Assembly (NCBI RefSeq): GCF_000002515.2
Contig: NC_006039.1
Coordinates: 806,001-870,000, forward strand
From: Kluyveromyces lactis
Lineage: Eukaryota; Ascomycota; Saccharomycetes; Saccharomycetales; Saccharomycetaceae
Length of the DNA: 64,000 nt
Reading direction: 5' to 3'
Made by a program: the position numbers and the translations under genes. Below, piece after piece: positions 47,608 to 57,100 of this stretch. Each line of letters begins with the position of its first letter. Position 1 is the first letter of the stretch. The notes under the pieces were generated by a model. The model ran no database searches. It saw only the letters and a list, made by a program, of their open reading frames with translations, and was not told where the DNA came from.

Positions 47608-50600
47608 TCAATAGTCCAAATCTATCAGTCCCATCAAGAGATCTCTCATATCATTATCCTTGAGACCGTTCATGTATTTGAATTTACTGAAGTATACCGG
47701 ACAGTCTTTAGATTGGCACTTGAGTGCAATTTGGTCCAAAGGTGCCATAGCATCTTTATGAAACTTGTATGAACAGGTTTGACAGGTCCTCATAACAGAA
47801 TGCATCTTAGACTGTTTTAGTCTGACTGACTCTTCCAAAAAAAGGGTGGTGTTGCTTTTATCGATCCTGCATTCACCACATATAGGACTAATGAATTTTG
47901 GGTGAACTTTCTTGCGACAGCGCAGACAAGATTTGCCTTTGACGATTGAAGTCAAAGACCTTCCTTCATGGCTGCCGTCATCAGAGTCTACTTTTAGAGG
48001 ATTAAGAGTATGTTTCATCGATATATACCAATCCATGATATCAACTCCTACTAACTGGAAAAACCGCTGAAGAGGAGGTATAATGTTTTTGACAATGTAG
48101 TATGTATAATCCAACCTAGACGTTTTAGACCTTAAGAAAGCCTCCGGTGAGAGGCATCTAGAGCTCAAAGTTTCACCTATTTTTCCCATTTTCACGACAT
48201 ACGGTACTCTCTGCTTGTATTGGGGTTCTGTACGTGCATCTTCTTCCATCATTTGCATGGCAATTTGGGCACCAGGGGGAGCAGTCTTTTCACTTTTATA
48301 ATGGCCTAGCTTAACTTCTCTAGCGAAACAGAAATCTTGAATATTAACTCTGCCGGTGATAATTTTGTCAAATTCTCCAATTAAGTATTCTTTTACCATG
48401 GATAAATCAGTGGTTTCAAACATAATTCTAAGTGCCTTTTCCACGATTTTTTGTTGTGCTGGTGTTCCATCCCTTCGAACAGTTTCTATACCCTTTGCAT
48501 CGAATTTTGGTTCTTTTTGATATTCAGACTCATAGGAAAAGCCTACATAACGTTTCTTGGTTACTAAAAAGCACGGATGATACACTTTCTCAAACTTCAA
48601 CTCTATGGGTTTCGGATTCTGTCTTGTTATTTCTTCAGCGATCTGCCTTCCGATTACAAATGCTTCATCTTTCGATTTCCCTGGAAGGTAAACAAATAAA
48701 CTATCTGTATCTCCATAAACTACTTTAGCCCCCCATTCTTTAGTAGTTTCTATAACCTCGATCGCCCTCTCTAATGTTTCCCTGCCAGTCTGAACTATAC
48801 TATCTGCAATGTCGGAACATGGCATACGCCCAGAGAATGAAGCAGATGTGTATCCGTACGTGACATTAGCAAGTAATTTTAAGGCTTCCTGCCTATTATC
48901 CAACATATTAATAAGGTTATGTTCATCATTAAGTTCCTTCATAGTACTTTTCATTAGAAATCTCGTATCAAGAATGTCCTTTAACATCTTAGCCAAAACT
49001 GACTTTCTCAGTTCTTTTTTGACAAAGACGATACCATTTGGTGAGATGGTGATATAATCAGATATTAAAGTTAGTAAATCTTCAGGGATATCATACCTTG
49101 TGATACCTATTTCATTATTTTTAGTATTTAATGATTCAACTCTTCCGATAATAGTGCTGTAACAATAATTATATGCCATAACAATGGATGGGTATAATGA
49201 TTGAAAGTCTAAAACTAATAAAGGACTCTTGTAAAAGGCAGATGAAGGTTCCATCACAAGTGGTATACATTCGAGTGCTTTTTGGTTACGGACCTGCATT
49301 CGGCTTGGAGAAATCAGAATGAATTGTTCTGATTTGCAAAGTCTAATTAAAAAGGATTCAACCTTGTATTGTGAGCCACGGTAAAGGACAGAATAAAAGT
49401 CAATCCCGATAAGTCTTGCTTGCTCGATGGTTTTTCCAATTATATTCTGAGTCTCTAAAAGCTTGAAATTTACTCGAAGTCTTGTGATCCAGTAAAATAG
49501 GAGACACCTTTTTGAAGTTTCGTCCATAGATTCATAGAACTCTGTCCTGGTTTTGTACGAATAAAAAGGTAACCGTTGGTGTAAAACATGAAATGCAATA
49601 TTTTCTAATGTATAATCGAGAAGATTCAAAGAAGAGCGGAGAGGCCTCCATATGTTTAGCATTTGTCTTCCCGTTATCGAAAATGCTGTTGCGTGAGTGT
49701 AACCCCATCTGTCTTTTTTTTTGCTACTCTGGTTATAATCGACTCGAGAGAGTTCATCTTCCACATCATAATCATGTCCCTTGTGACATCTATCAATCAA
49801 GTAGCCCCACGAGGAAGAGTGTATTTCGTATCCTGACAAGATATCAGGATCGAAAAACCTCACTAAATCTTCTAATGCATATATCATTTCCAATTCATCG
49901 TAATAAGCAGTTATATGAACACTAGGATCGGCAGTTTTCCATGAATTTTCTGTCGAGACATCGTCTAGAAATATCAAAACACCTTCTTGAGTAATATCCA
50001 GGTCGAATGGAAAAGTTCCATCTTGCACTTTCCAAAATATCATCCTGACAGCATCATATTTAGGATCTGGAAACTTATCTTCACGAGTATTGACGTGAAT
50101 TTCCATGGTGAAATGGGTCATTCTATTAGAAGCGTTATTATTTTTTTCTATTTTATTGCTCTTGAACTTGTATCCGAATGGTAGTTCTGGTGTTTTCCCC
50201 TCCACCATCGAGAATTTACCTTTGAAAGGCTTCATCGCATTGGCTATTCTTTTAAAAGACGGCTTTGGTCTTATATATTTCCATCTGCTTCTTGCATATA
50301 CACTTCCTGAAGAAGTTAATGTTGCTGTTGTATCGTTACTACGGATGCTTCTTTTAAAGAGGATATGATCACTTGATAGCTTGAACACTCGACCAGCCAT
50401 TTCCGTTTGTAGCCTTTTACAATCAAGTGGATTGGAGAAAAATGGATCGTTATACTGAACTTCTTCAATTTGGTTAGCAGATAAACTCTCCTTGATGTTA
50501 GCGTGTGTTACGCTAGGTCTGATCATCGGGCGAAATGTTGACTTTCTAATAGCAGATGTTTTTCGTTTTGCCAGTTTCCTAGCAATTGCTTCATTAGCAA

Positions 50601-51963
50601 TATCGTCATGACATGAAGATTCCTCCGCACGTTTGGAACTGACATGTGAAGAGTGCGATTCATTGGAGGAAATATTTAGCAAAATGGGAATATTTTTAGT
50701 GTTTGTAGACGCTACTTTTTGTTCACGAACAGAAGTATATTGGTTGTTCAATTTGAATTCTACTTCTGACCAACAGAATACTTTACTACTAGCATTCCTT
50801 GGTATTTTGGGCCATAATTCTTGAAGGGCGTCTTTGGTACTTGCAAAAAAATTCTCATTAATGAAAGGATCCACAAAGTTGTCAAAATTTAAAGCTTTTT
50901 CTTTGTTAAAAAGGGAAGACATTCGTTTCTTAGCTTCATCAAAGTGTTTCACCAACCTTTCATCTTCTTTCCAATTATATTGTAATTGAGATTCTCGAAA
51001 TATTTCTTTTAATCCTTCATATTCAGCAAGCCCTTTCCTTTTCCTAAGCAGTTGTATCTCTTTCCATATATCTTTTGTAGAATTAACATATCCTTGATCT
51101 GATGTTTGAAGGTCTTTCTTAAGCTCAACAAAATCATGGTGTAAATCCCTGAATTGAATTTCTTCTCTGTTTAAAATGAACTGTGGAATAATATCCATTT
51201 CAAGAAAGGTCTTTCCAATTCGATGAAATGGATCTATGTCTAAAACATTTTGATTCGGATGCAAGTGTTTTTTCAAAAAACGTTCCAAAGAGTCCGTGTG
51301 CAATATTTCATTCATATCTAGATCAGTTAACAGAACAGGTTGCCGAAAATAGCATTTGGATAGTTTTAACCATCCGCAACCAAATAAGTTATAGTCAGCC
51401 ATCATTTGCAATAAATAAGGTATATGAGCCTCAAAGACATCCACTTTTGAGGTGAATATTCTGCCATCTCTAAGTAATTCAGAGAGTTTATTACTATATG
51501 AACCATTCAAAAGAGTAATTTTATAGTAAGGTTCATATCCTACGTGGTATCCGTAAAATGGAACGCCTTTGACAACGGACACATTAGCAATGTATTTCAG
51601 GGAAGTTAGCTTCTCTTTAAAATCTGTTTTGGTAAAAGTTTCAATCATCCGTGTCTCAAGTATTTTGTGCAAACTGGTACATCTATTCCGTATTACTGAT
51701 GCTTTATCATTCGAATGTCCGTCATATTTGATGAATATGTAAGGGAAAATGCCATGGCAATGAATTAGAACTTTGTGTCCGGTAGATAAACATCCATAGA
51801 ACCTTAGTACTGGCACCTGAACAAATCGAAGTCCAGGAAGGCTCTTACTAGTTTTACAATCCAATAGAGTTGGGAAGCATTGATAGCTGTCTGAATTATT
51901 AATCTGTATGTTGATTTCATTGGAGTCTAAGCTGGAGTCTAAAGAACCAAAAATATCACTCAT
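47608..51963 (-). CDS. REV3: REV3, DNA polymerase zeta catalytic subunit
   Basis: From the ATG at 51963 (MSDIFGSLDSS) the protein has 1451 residues (Rev3 has 1504). It is the B-family polymerase for translesion synthesis and most damage-induced mutagenesis. Polymerase motif A is DFQSLYPSI from Asp919. Motif B includes KLLANVTYGYTSASFSGRM. Motif C is YGDTDS with catalytic Asp1085 and Asp1087. The C-terminus has a zinc CysA site (Cys1346, 1349, 1362, 1365) and CysB (Cys1394, 1397, 1416, 1421), which holds a 4Fe-4S cluster and binds Rev7/Pol31-type partners. It is divergent from ATG29. Position YPL167C. Confidence 0.96.
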   Translation of the reverse strand: MSDIFGSLDSSLDSNEINIQINNSDSYQCFPTLLDCKTSKSLPGLRFVQVPVLRFYGCLSTGHKVLIHCHGIFPYIFIKYDGHSNDKASVIRNRCTSLHKILETRMIETFTKTDFKEKLTSLKYIANVSVVKGVPFYGYHVGYEPYYKITLLNGSYSNKLSELLRDGRIFTSKVDVFEAHIPYLLQMMADYNLFGCGWLKLSKCYFRQPVLLTDLDMNEILHTDSLERFLKKHLHPNQNVLDIDPFHRIGKTFLEMDIIPQFILNREEIQFRDLHHDFVELKKDLQTSDQGYVNSTKDIWKEIQLLRKRKGLAEYEGLKEIFRESQLQYNWKEDERLVKHFDEAKKRMSSLFNKEKALNFDNFVDPFINENFFASTKDALQELWPKIPRNASSKVFCWSEVEFKLNNQYTSVREQKVASTNTKNIPILLNISSNESHSSHVSSKRAEESSCHDDIANEAIARKLAKRKTSAIRKSTFRPMIRPSVTHANIKESLSANQIEEVQYNDPFFSNPLDCKRLQTEMAGRVFKLSSDHILFKRSIRSNDTTATLTSSGSVYARSRWKYIRPKPSFKRIANAMKPFKGKFSMVEGKTPELPFGYKFKSNKIEKNNNASNRMTHFTMEIHVNTREDKFPDPKYDAVRMIFWKVQDGTFPFDLDITQEGVLIFLDDVSTENSWKTADPSVHITAYYDELEMIYALEDLVRFFDPDILSGYEIHSSSWGYLIDRCHKGHDYDVEDELSRVDYNQSSKKKDRWGYTHATAFSITGRQMLNIWRPLRSSLNLLDYTLENIAFHVLHQRLPFYSYKTRTEFYESMDETSKRCLLFYWITRLRVNFKLLETQNIIGKTIEQARLIGIDFYSVLYRGSQYKVESFLIRLCKSEQFILISPSRMQVRNQKALECIPLVMEPSSAFYKSPLLVLDFQSLYPSIVMAYNYCYSTIIGRVESLNTKNNEIGITRYDIPEDLLTLISDYITISPNGIVFVKKELRKSVLAKMLKDILDTRFLMKSTMKELNDEHNLINMLDNRQEALKLLANVTYGYTSASFSGRMPCSDIADSIVQTGRETLERAIEVIETTKEWGAKVVYGDTDSLFVYLPGKSKDEAFVIGRQIAEEITRQNPKPIELKFEKVYHPCFLVTKKRYVGFSYESEYQKEPKFDAKGIETVRRDGTPAQQKIVEKALRIMFETTDLSMVKEYLIGEFDKIITGRVNIQDFCFAREVKLGHYKSEKTAPPGAQIAMQMMEEDARTEPQYKQRVPYVVKMGKIGETLSSRCLSPEAFLRSKTSRLDYTYYIVKNIIPPLQRFFQLVGVDIMDWYISMKHTLNPLKVDSDDGSHEGRSLTSIVKGKSCLRCRKKVHPKFISPICGECRIDKSNTTLFLEESVRLKQSKMHSVMRTCQTCSYKFHKDAMAPLDQIALKCQSKDCPVYFSKFKYMNGLKDNDMRDLLMGLIDLDY

Positions 51964-52404
51964 CTGCAAGTAATCATCATATCAGATTACAGTCACCTTA
52001 ATGTAGCACAGTTATATCTTCTGATGTAAACGATGTGAATGGTATAAAAGTAATATCCTTGATTAATGGGTGATATACTGTGACCAAACTTCAGATGAGA
52101 AATAGCGATGAGCAATCCTGCAAAGTTGGGCTAAACTTGATTATAGTTGGGTATATTAGTATTCATGATTACCCGGATATTGTGATCATTCTGATACGTA
52201 ATGAATAATCATATTTTAGCTAAAGTGATTCTCGTATACTGGAGTTGTCCGAGATGAAAGTGAGATCTAGTTGAACAACATTCACCGCAAGTTCCTAATC
52301 GAATTTAATAGCAAATGTTACTTTAAATTGTTCTAATCTAGATTCTGTGGTATAGGAAGAAATTTGGTGATTCTATAAAATCCACAGTGTGAGGTGTATT
52401 TACA
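51964..52404. other. REV3-ATG29 divergent promoter (441 bp)
   Basis: TTACCCGG at 52169-52176 is an exact Reb1-type site, which in yeast clears nucleosomes from shared promoters. Nothing else was recognised. Confidence 0.5.
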
Positions 52405-52869
52405 ATGAATAATGACAACACAAAAGTGTACGTAAGAGTGGCAGGTAAACGACCTGAAAATTTTGTCGAAACAAAACCATTTATTTGGGATTCTCGTCGA
52501 GATAAGATTCTATGGACCAAAATCTCAAAAATTGACTCGTTAGAGGATATGGATTGGCAGGAATTGGGGGCTGATTTAGGTGCACCAGAACCCTTTCTCA
52601 AAAAACGGAGTTATACTTTATTTCAAAATCAACTAAAAGTTTTATCGAACCAAATAGACGTTACATCTAATACCCGGTCCTCATCAGAGTCACGAAATTC
52701 CGTTGACAACAACATTCTCCAAAATTTACAGGCATCAAGAATAATGAATCATAAATTGGATAAGACGGACAACTTAGCCAATAATCAAGAGTCTAGTAGT
52801 GAACTTTCGAATTTAAGTGTGAGCAAGTCAGCACTTGAGGACGCATTGATGGATTGTTTACAACTCTGA
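52405..52869 (+). CDS. ATG29: ATG29, autophagosome-scaffold protein
   Basis: The 154-residue protein is a short form of Atg29 (213 in S. cerevisiae). The N-terminal ~85 residues match the family ([40 protein letters not shown]). Atg29 joins Atg17 and Atg31 in the scaffold that starts the pre-autophagosomal structure. The C-terminus is Ser/Asn-rich and shortened relative to S. cerevisiae. Its last 12 bp (52858-52869) overlap the convergent SET6 coding end. Position YPL166W, divergent from REV3. Confidence 0.93.
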   Translation: MNNDNTKVYVRVAGKRPENFVETKPFIWDSRRDKILWTKISKIDSLEDMDWQELGADLGAPEPFLKKRSYTLFQNQLKVLSNQIDVTSNTRSSSESRNSVDNNILQNLQASRIMNHKLDKTDNLANNQESSSELSNLSVSKSALEDALMDCLQL

Positions 52870-53961
52870 GAGGCATCTACTACATTTGCATTCAAAAAAC
52901 CAATTATCCTTCAATATTGCCCTTCTCCGGTTGACGTCAAGGTGTAATATACCCTTGTAATCAATACAGAGCTCTTCTCCCTTCTGCACATCAGTTTGTA
53001 GAATGTATTGAAAGACTCTTTCGACCCTCTTTTTCTCCACGTTAGGCACACAGGAATGGTTAAAATATGAGGCCTCCGGATGAACCATATAACCCAGATA
53101 TTCCCTATCATCGTCCGACTCTGAAGTCTCCCAAATGCCAAATGAGTTTCCATATTCAGAACCAAGGATATGTCTAAAAACTGATGTTGTCATGATATAC
53201 CTATACTGGGGAGCTAGAGTATAAACCCATTTGAAAACTTTGATCTGAAACTCCAGTAGAACAGGGAATCTCATTATTTTCTCCACTTCATTTGACTGAA
53301 GTTTTTCCCACGTATTCCACTTCACACTATTTCGATCCAAATGTGTCATGTTAAATAAACATTCTATCACAAACCTGATACAGGAATAATGATCCTCATC
53401 TATCACTGGAAGTTGGTTGGTGGCCTTGGCAAGTTTCATTTTGGAAACTCTAGGCATCCAAGTACTTTCTAAGTCCATCCAACAACTCTCAATTTCCTGA
53501 TGCATCCGCTTATTATCGTAGTCTTTATACAATTCCGTATCTGTTTCCACGCACAGGCTTTTACCCTGTATCGATTGGAAATGCGTTAATATCATTTCAT
53601 AATTCAAAATAAGATCAACAATATTCGGTCCACTTAGGAAGAAGTTTTTACACTCTTCAGTACAAAACCAAAGCCCGCTACCTTTGTACTTCTTCTCTAG
53701 TTTATGGTTTAACAAGTTCAAATCTAATTTCAGTAGGTCTGCCCAGCTGATCCTAACTTTCATTGGTTTACCACCGTCATATTTCAGGCAAAAATGGCAC
53801 ACTTCCTTACGGAACTCGTGAGAAATACTAGATCCGATCCACTGGGACAAATCTAACAGATGGGTGCCTTTTAACATGCTATTTGAAGCAAAACATGCCC
53901 GGCCGCCATATGCTGTACGTTTTACTTCAATTTTGTCATTAATATATACTTCCGCATTCAT
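52858..53961 (-). CDS. SET6: SET6, SET/MYND-domain protein
   Basis: The 367-residue protein matches Set6 (373). The SET domain is split by a MYND-like zinc insert (Cys55, Cys58, Cys100, Cys104). The catalytic-region motif NHSCVPN is at 301-307, followed by the post-SET cysteines (Cys358, 360, 363). This is the SMYD-type layout. The substrate is not established in yeast. The ATG at 53961 gives [13 protein letters not shown]. It overlaps ATG29 by 12 bp tail-to-tail and is divergent from TUM1. Confidence 0.93.
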   Translation of the reverse strand: MNAEVYINDKIEVKRTAYGGRACFASNSMLKGTHLLDLSQWIGSSISHEFRKEVCHFCLKYDGGKPMKVRISWADLLKLDLNLLNHKLEKKYKGSGLWFCTEECKNFFLSGPNIVDLILNYEMILTHFQSIQGKSLCVETDTELYKDYDNKRMHQEIESCWMDLESTWMPRVSKMKLAKATNQLPVIDEDHYSCIRFVIECLFNMTHLDRNSVKWNTWEKLQSNEVEKIMRFPVLLEFQIKVFKWVYTLAPQYRYIMTTSVFRHILGSEYGNSFGIWETSESDDDREYLGYMVHPEASYFNHSCVPNVEKKRVERVFQYILQTDVQKGEELCIDYKGILHLDVNRRRAILKDNWFFECKCSRCLSEL

Positions 53962-54412
53962 CCGTGTCCTGTATTATATCTAACTCCCTCACAATTGGCA
54001 TATATCCATGAATTCTAGTTCGTAATATATAATTCAGAGGATTTTAAGTGTAGATACCTCTGACCAGTTAACATCATATTTTGCCAAGCAGCCCATCTCA
54101 TTGCATCTCATCGCCTGAAATCAACGCTCCAAATTCCTTTTGAAATTATATCTTCAACTAGATCAGTAGATTTTAAGAGTCACGTGAACTGTAAACATCA
54201 GTTCGCGTGGTAGTCTTTCCACTATCGTGTCAAAATTAGATCTTTGACCACAGCAAAAGTAAGGATAGGAAAGGGGAAGGAACTCACAGTTACGACGTAG
54301 AAGGAAATCAGAATTTTGCACGTTGTAGTCGCATTATTTGGCTTGCTAAATTTGATTGTTATTGCTCTACCCAATTGCGTTTCCCAGATCATTGAATTGT
54401 TTTTAAAACATC
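53962..54412. promoter_or_regulatory. SET6-TUM1 divergent promoter
   Basis: TCACGTGA at 54180-54187 is a perfect Cbf1/E-box palindrome 226 bp upstream of TUM1. Cbf1-Met4 control would suit a sulfur-transfer gene. CTCATCGC at 54107-54114 is a PAC-like motif. No gene was seen. Confidence 0.5.
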
Positions 54413-55312
54413 ATGACACTTTACAAATTATTAACACCTAAAGCATTCGCAGAATTATTATCCAAGGAAACTAAGCGCCGTATTATCCCAGTAGATTCCA
54501 CCTGGTATTTACCAAACTTGAACAGAAGTGGGAAGCAAGAATTTTTAGATGAAGAACGTCTAAAAGGAGCTGTTTATTTTGATATTGATGGTGTCAAAGA
54601 CATGAAATCTGAATATCCTCATATGTTACCAGATCTCAGTACTTTCAATAAATCCATGAGTGAATTGGGACTGAAGAAGGATGATATTTTAGTGGTTTAT
54701 GATAGAATTGGTAACTTTAGCGCACCTAGATGTGCATGGACATTAGCTGTTTTGGGACATGATCCCGTATATCTCTTGAACAATTTCCCTGCCCTGAAAC
54801 TGTCTGGGTACCCCGTTGAGACTTCTAAAGTGACAAGTTTTACTCCATATGAAATGAGTGAATACGTGTCCGATGTTGATTTGGCAGAGAAAGAAACAGT
54901 TTCCTTTGAAGATATGCAGAAATTGGTGTCGACAGGTGATATTAAGAACTACCAGGTTTTGGACGCTAGAAGTCTTCAAAGATTTACTGGTGAGGCGCCA
55001 GAACCTAGACCGGGCCTCAGCTCTGGTCACATTCCTGGCGTTCAGCCATTGCCCTTCCTAGAGGTCTTGAACAGTGATAAAACTTTTACTTCAGATCGTG
55101 AGGAAATGCTAAAGAAAATACAAGACTTCGTCTCGCAAACCGGCAATGAGTTTGAAACCGATAAACCAACCATTGCAATGTGTGGTACTGGTGTCACAGG
55201 TGTCATAATCAAGACTGCATTAGAGATTTCAGGTGTCAAGAATGTCAGACTCTACGACGGGTCTTGGACCGAATGGGTGATGAAAGATGGAGAAGTGGCT
55301 AAAGGAAGTTAA
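54413..55312 (+). CDS. TUM1: TUM1, rhodanese-type sulfurtransferase for tRNA thiolation
   Basis: The 299-residue protein matches Tum1 (304). It passes persulfide sulfur from Nfs1 to Uba4 for 2-thiolation of wobble uridine. Two rhodanese domains are seen (about 1-150 and 160-299). The C-terminal active loop is CGTGVTG with Cys257. The N-terminal domain has DRIGNFSAPR in place of a catalytic Cys loop, as in the family. The possible Cbf1 site upstream suits a sulfur gene. It is tandem with CLP1 (YOR251C/YOR250C). Confidence 0.95.
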   Translation: MTLYKLLTPKAFAELLSKETKRRIIPVDSTWYLPNLNRSGKQEFLDEERLKGAVYFDIDGVKDMKSEYPHMLPDLSTFNKSMSELGLKKDDILVVYDRIGNFSAPRCAWTLAVLGHDPVYLLNNFPALKLSGYPVETSKVTSFTPYEMSEYVSDVDLAEKETVSFEDMQKLVSTGDIKNYQVLDARSLQRFTGEAPEPRPGLSSGHIPGVQPLPFLEVLNSDKTFTSDREEMLKKIQDFVSQTGNEFETDKPTIAMCGTGVTGVIIKTALEISGVKNVRLYDGSWTEWVMKDGEVAKGS

Positions 55313-55624
55313 GAGAAATACTTCGATAGAATGAGTGATTTCCCATACACTGAATGTAGGGAAGATGTGAAACATGCAGTACTACCTGAAAGAACAGTAG
55401 CTCTGCATCCCTGACACTTGAAAAGAACCCTGCGCAAATCAATAATTGCCCACAATTGGTTTATACTATATTTTCAGTATGTATGCTAGGAAAAATCTGT
55501 AATGATATATTGATCAAAATTAAAGTGTTTAAGTGTTAGAAAAGGTTTAATTAACATAGAACAAAAGGTAGATGAGCTGATAGCCCGACCATTACCACTC
55601 GCAGGAGAAGCTAGAAAAAAGGAA
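55313..55624. other. TUM1-CLP1 spacer (312 bp) with two small hairpins
   Basis: Two neighbouring imperfect hairpins lie soon after the TUM1 stop. The first is 55340-55363 (TTCCC-A-TACA / TGTA-GGGAA, one bulge). The second is 55374-55408 (ATGCAG-TACT / AGTA-GCT-CTGCAT). They may be 3' UTR structure of TUM1. They are too short for H/ACA snoRNA hairpins. The rest is the CLP1 promoter. Confidence 0.35.
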
Positions 55625-56938
55625 ATGGAGTTTGTAGAATTCAGCGAGGTTTCTGAGACCACTAAGACATCGTCTCTTCCGCAGGGCCATGAATGGACCG
55701 TTCAAGTTCCAGCAGGATCAAAGCTAACAGTTATTGTGAAGTATGGGATCGCTGAGATACTGGGAACAGAGCTTGCCAACGATGTGCCCTACACATTCCA
55801 AGGTGTAATAGTGAACATCTATGCTATTGAACGATCTATGATCGAATGGAAGTGTTTAGAAGAGCTTGAGCCAAAAGTTTCGGAAAATAAGTCATATCAT
55901 GCCTACATATACAATCTAAATTTTGCATTAGAAAGATTACGACTCTCTAGTTTCAATGGACCTAGAGTACTAATAGTAGGTAACGCCTCAACTGGAAAAT
56001 CATCGCTAGCTCAAATGCTATGCTCATACGCGTTGAAGATTAGACATTATCAACCGTTGTTAGTGAACTTGAACCCACAAGATGGTGTTTTTTCTTTGCC
56101 AGGTTCAATTACAGCGACACCCATTTCTGAGTTGCTAGATGTTGAAAGTTCTATATGGGGTCAGAGTATTACTACAGGTGCTACCAAGCTCCATAACAAG
56201 CAACCTCTTGTTAAAAATTACGGCTTGGAAAATATCAGAGATAATAGACCACTATATTTATCGACGATTACACAACTAGCATCGGGCGTGCAACAGAGAT
56301 TAAAGAACGATCCAATAGTAAGAAGGTCTGGCGTAATAATTGATACCCCTAAACTTTCACATCTTGACACCGAAGATTGGTCCGAAGTTGGCCACATGAT
56401 AGAACAATTCGATATTAACGCAATAGTGGTATGTGCAGAAAGTGATGACTTAGCTATCGAATTGAGTGAAGTATTCAGGACTAAAATAGGATCAATTGTA
56501 AGAATTCCGCCACCAGGTTCAATTATCGCAATTGATGATATCATGAGAAGAGCTTTACAGAGGGTTCAAATAAGAGAGTACTTTTATGGTACCACAGAAA
56601 CAGTCCTAAGTCCATACACTATGGGTGCTGGGTTTGAAGAATTAACAGTTTTCAGGCCAAGAAATATCTCTGAATATGGAGAGGATAAAAAGGATGTTGA
56701 TCTAACAGTATTTGACAAAATTGAAGTCAACAGCTCAAACTTACAGCACGCTATTATCGCTATCACTAATATATCTAGAAAAGAAAGCCAAGATAAACTT
56801 AACACTGCATCGATAATCGGGTACGGTTTGATCACAGAAGTGAATGATTCAAAGAAAAAACTCAGGGTATTACTTCCAGTACCGAGTAGAATACCAGATA
56901 GAGCTATGATTCTCACCGAGTACAGATACTTGGAATGA
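55625..56938 (+). CDS. CLP1: CLP1, pre-mRNA cleavage factor IA subunit
   Basis: The 437-residue protein matches Clp1 (445). It is a cleavage and polyadenylation factor that bridges Pcf11 and other 3' end factors. An N-terminal beta-sandwich (about 1-100) is followed by a P-loop domain with Walker A GNASTGKS at 119-126. The C-terminal domain is at about 320-437. Yeast Clp1 binds ATP but has no detected RNA kinase activity. It is tandem with TUM1 and APC5. Confidence 0.95.
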   Translation: MEFVEFSEVSETTKTSSLPQGHEWTVQVPAGSKLTVIVKYGIAEILGTELANDVPYTFQGVIVNIYAIERSMIEWKCLEELEPKVSENKSYHAYIYNLNFALERLRLSSFNGPRVLIVGNASTGKSSLAQMLCSYALKIRHYQPLLVNLNPQDGVFSLPGSITATPISELLDVESSIWGQSITTGATKLHNKQPLVKNYGLENIRDNRPLYLSTITQLASGVQQRLKNDPIVRRSGVIIDTPKLSHLDTEDWSEVGHMIEQFDINAIVVCAESDDLAIELSEVFRTKIGSIVRIPPPGSIIAIDDIMRRALQRVQIREYFYGTTETVLSPYTMGAGFEELTVFRPRNISEYGEDKKDVDLTVFDKIEVNSSNLQHAIIAITNISRKESQDKLNTASIIGYGLITEVNDSKKKLRVLLPVPSRIPDRAMILTEYRYLE

Positions 56939-57100
56939 TTCTTACTTATAATTCTTTCATAGTCATTGTTTACATATTTATGAAAAATGTCAACAAAATC
57001 GGATACTTTATTTAATGATAGGATATACACAAATGCGAATAAGATACACCGAAAAGGAAACTAATATATAGAAGCATTAAGATTGCTGCTGAGGTTCATT

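Noticed and set aside
49061-49080. TACTAAC branch-site word on the minus strand within REV3
   Set aside because: It lies inside the continuous polymerase reading frame with conserved motifs on both sides.
55331-55420. H/ACA snoRNA in the TUM1-CLP1 spacer
   Set aside because: The hairpins are about 24 and 35 nt, too short, and lack a pseudouridylation pocket layout.
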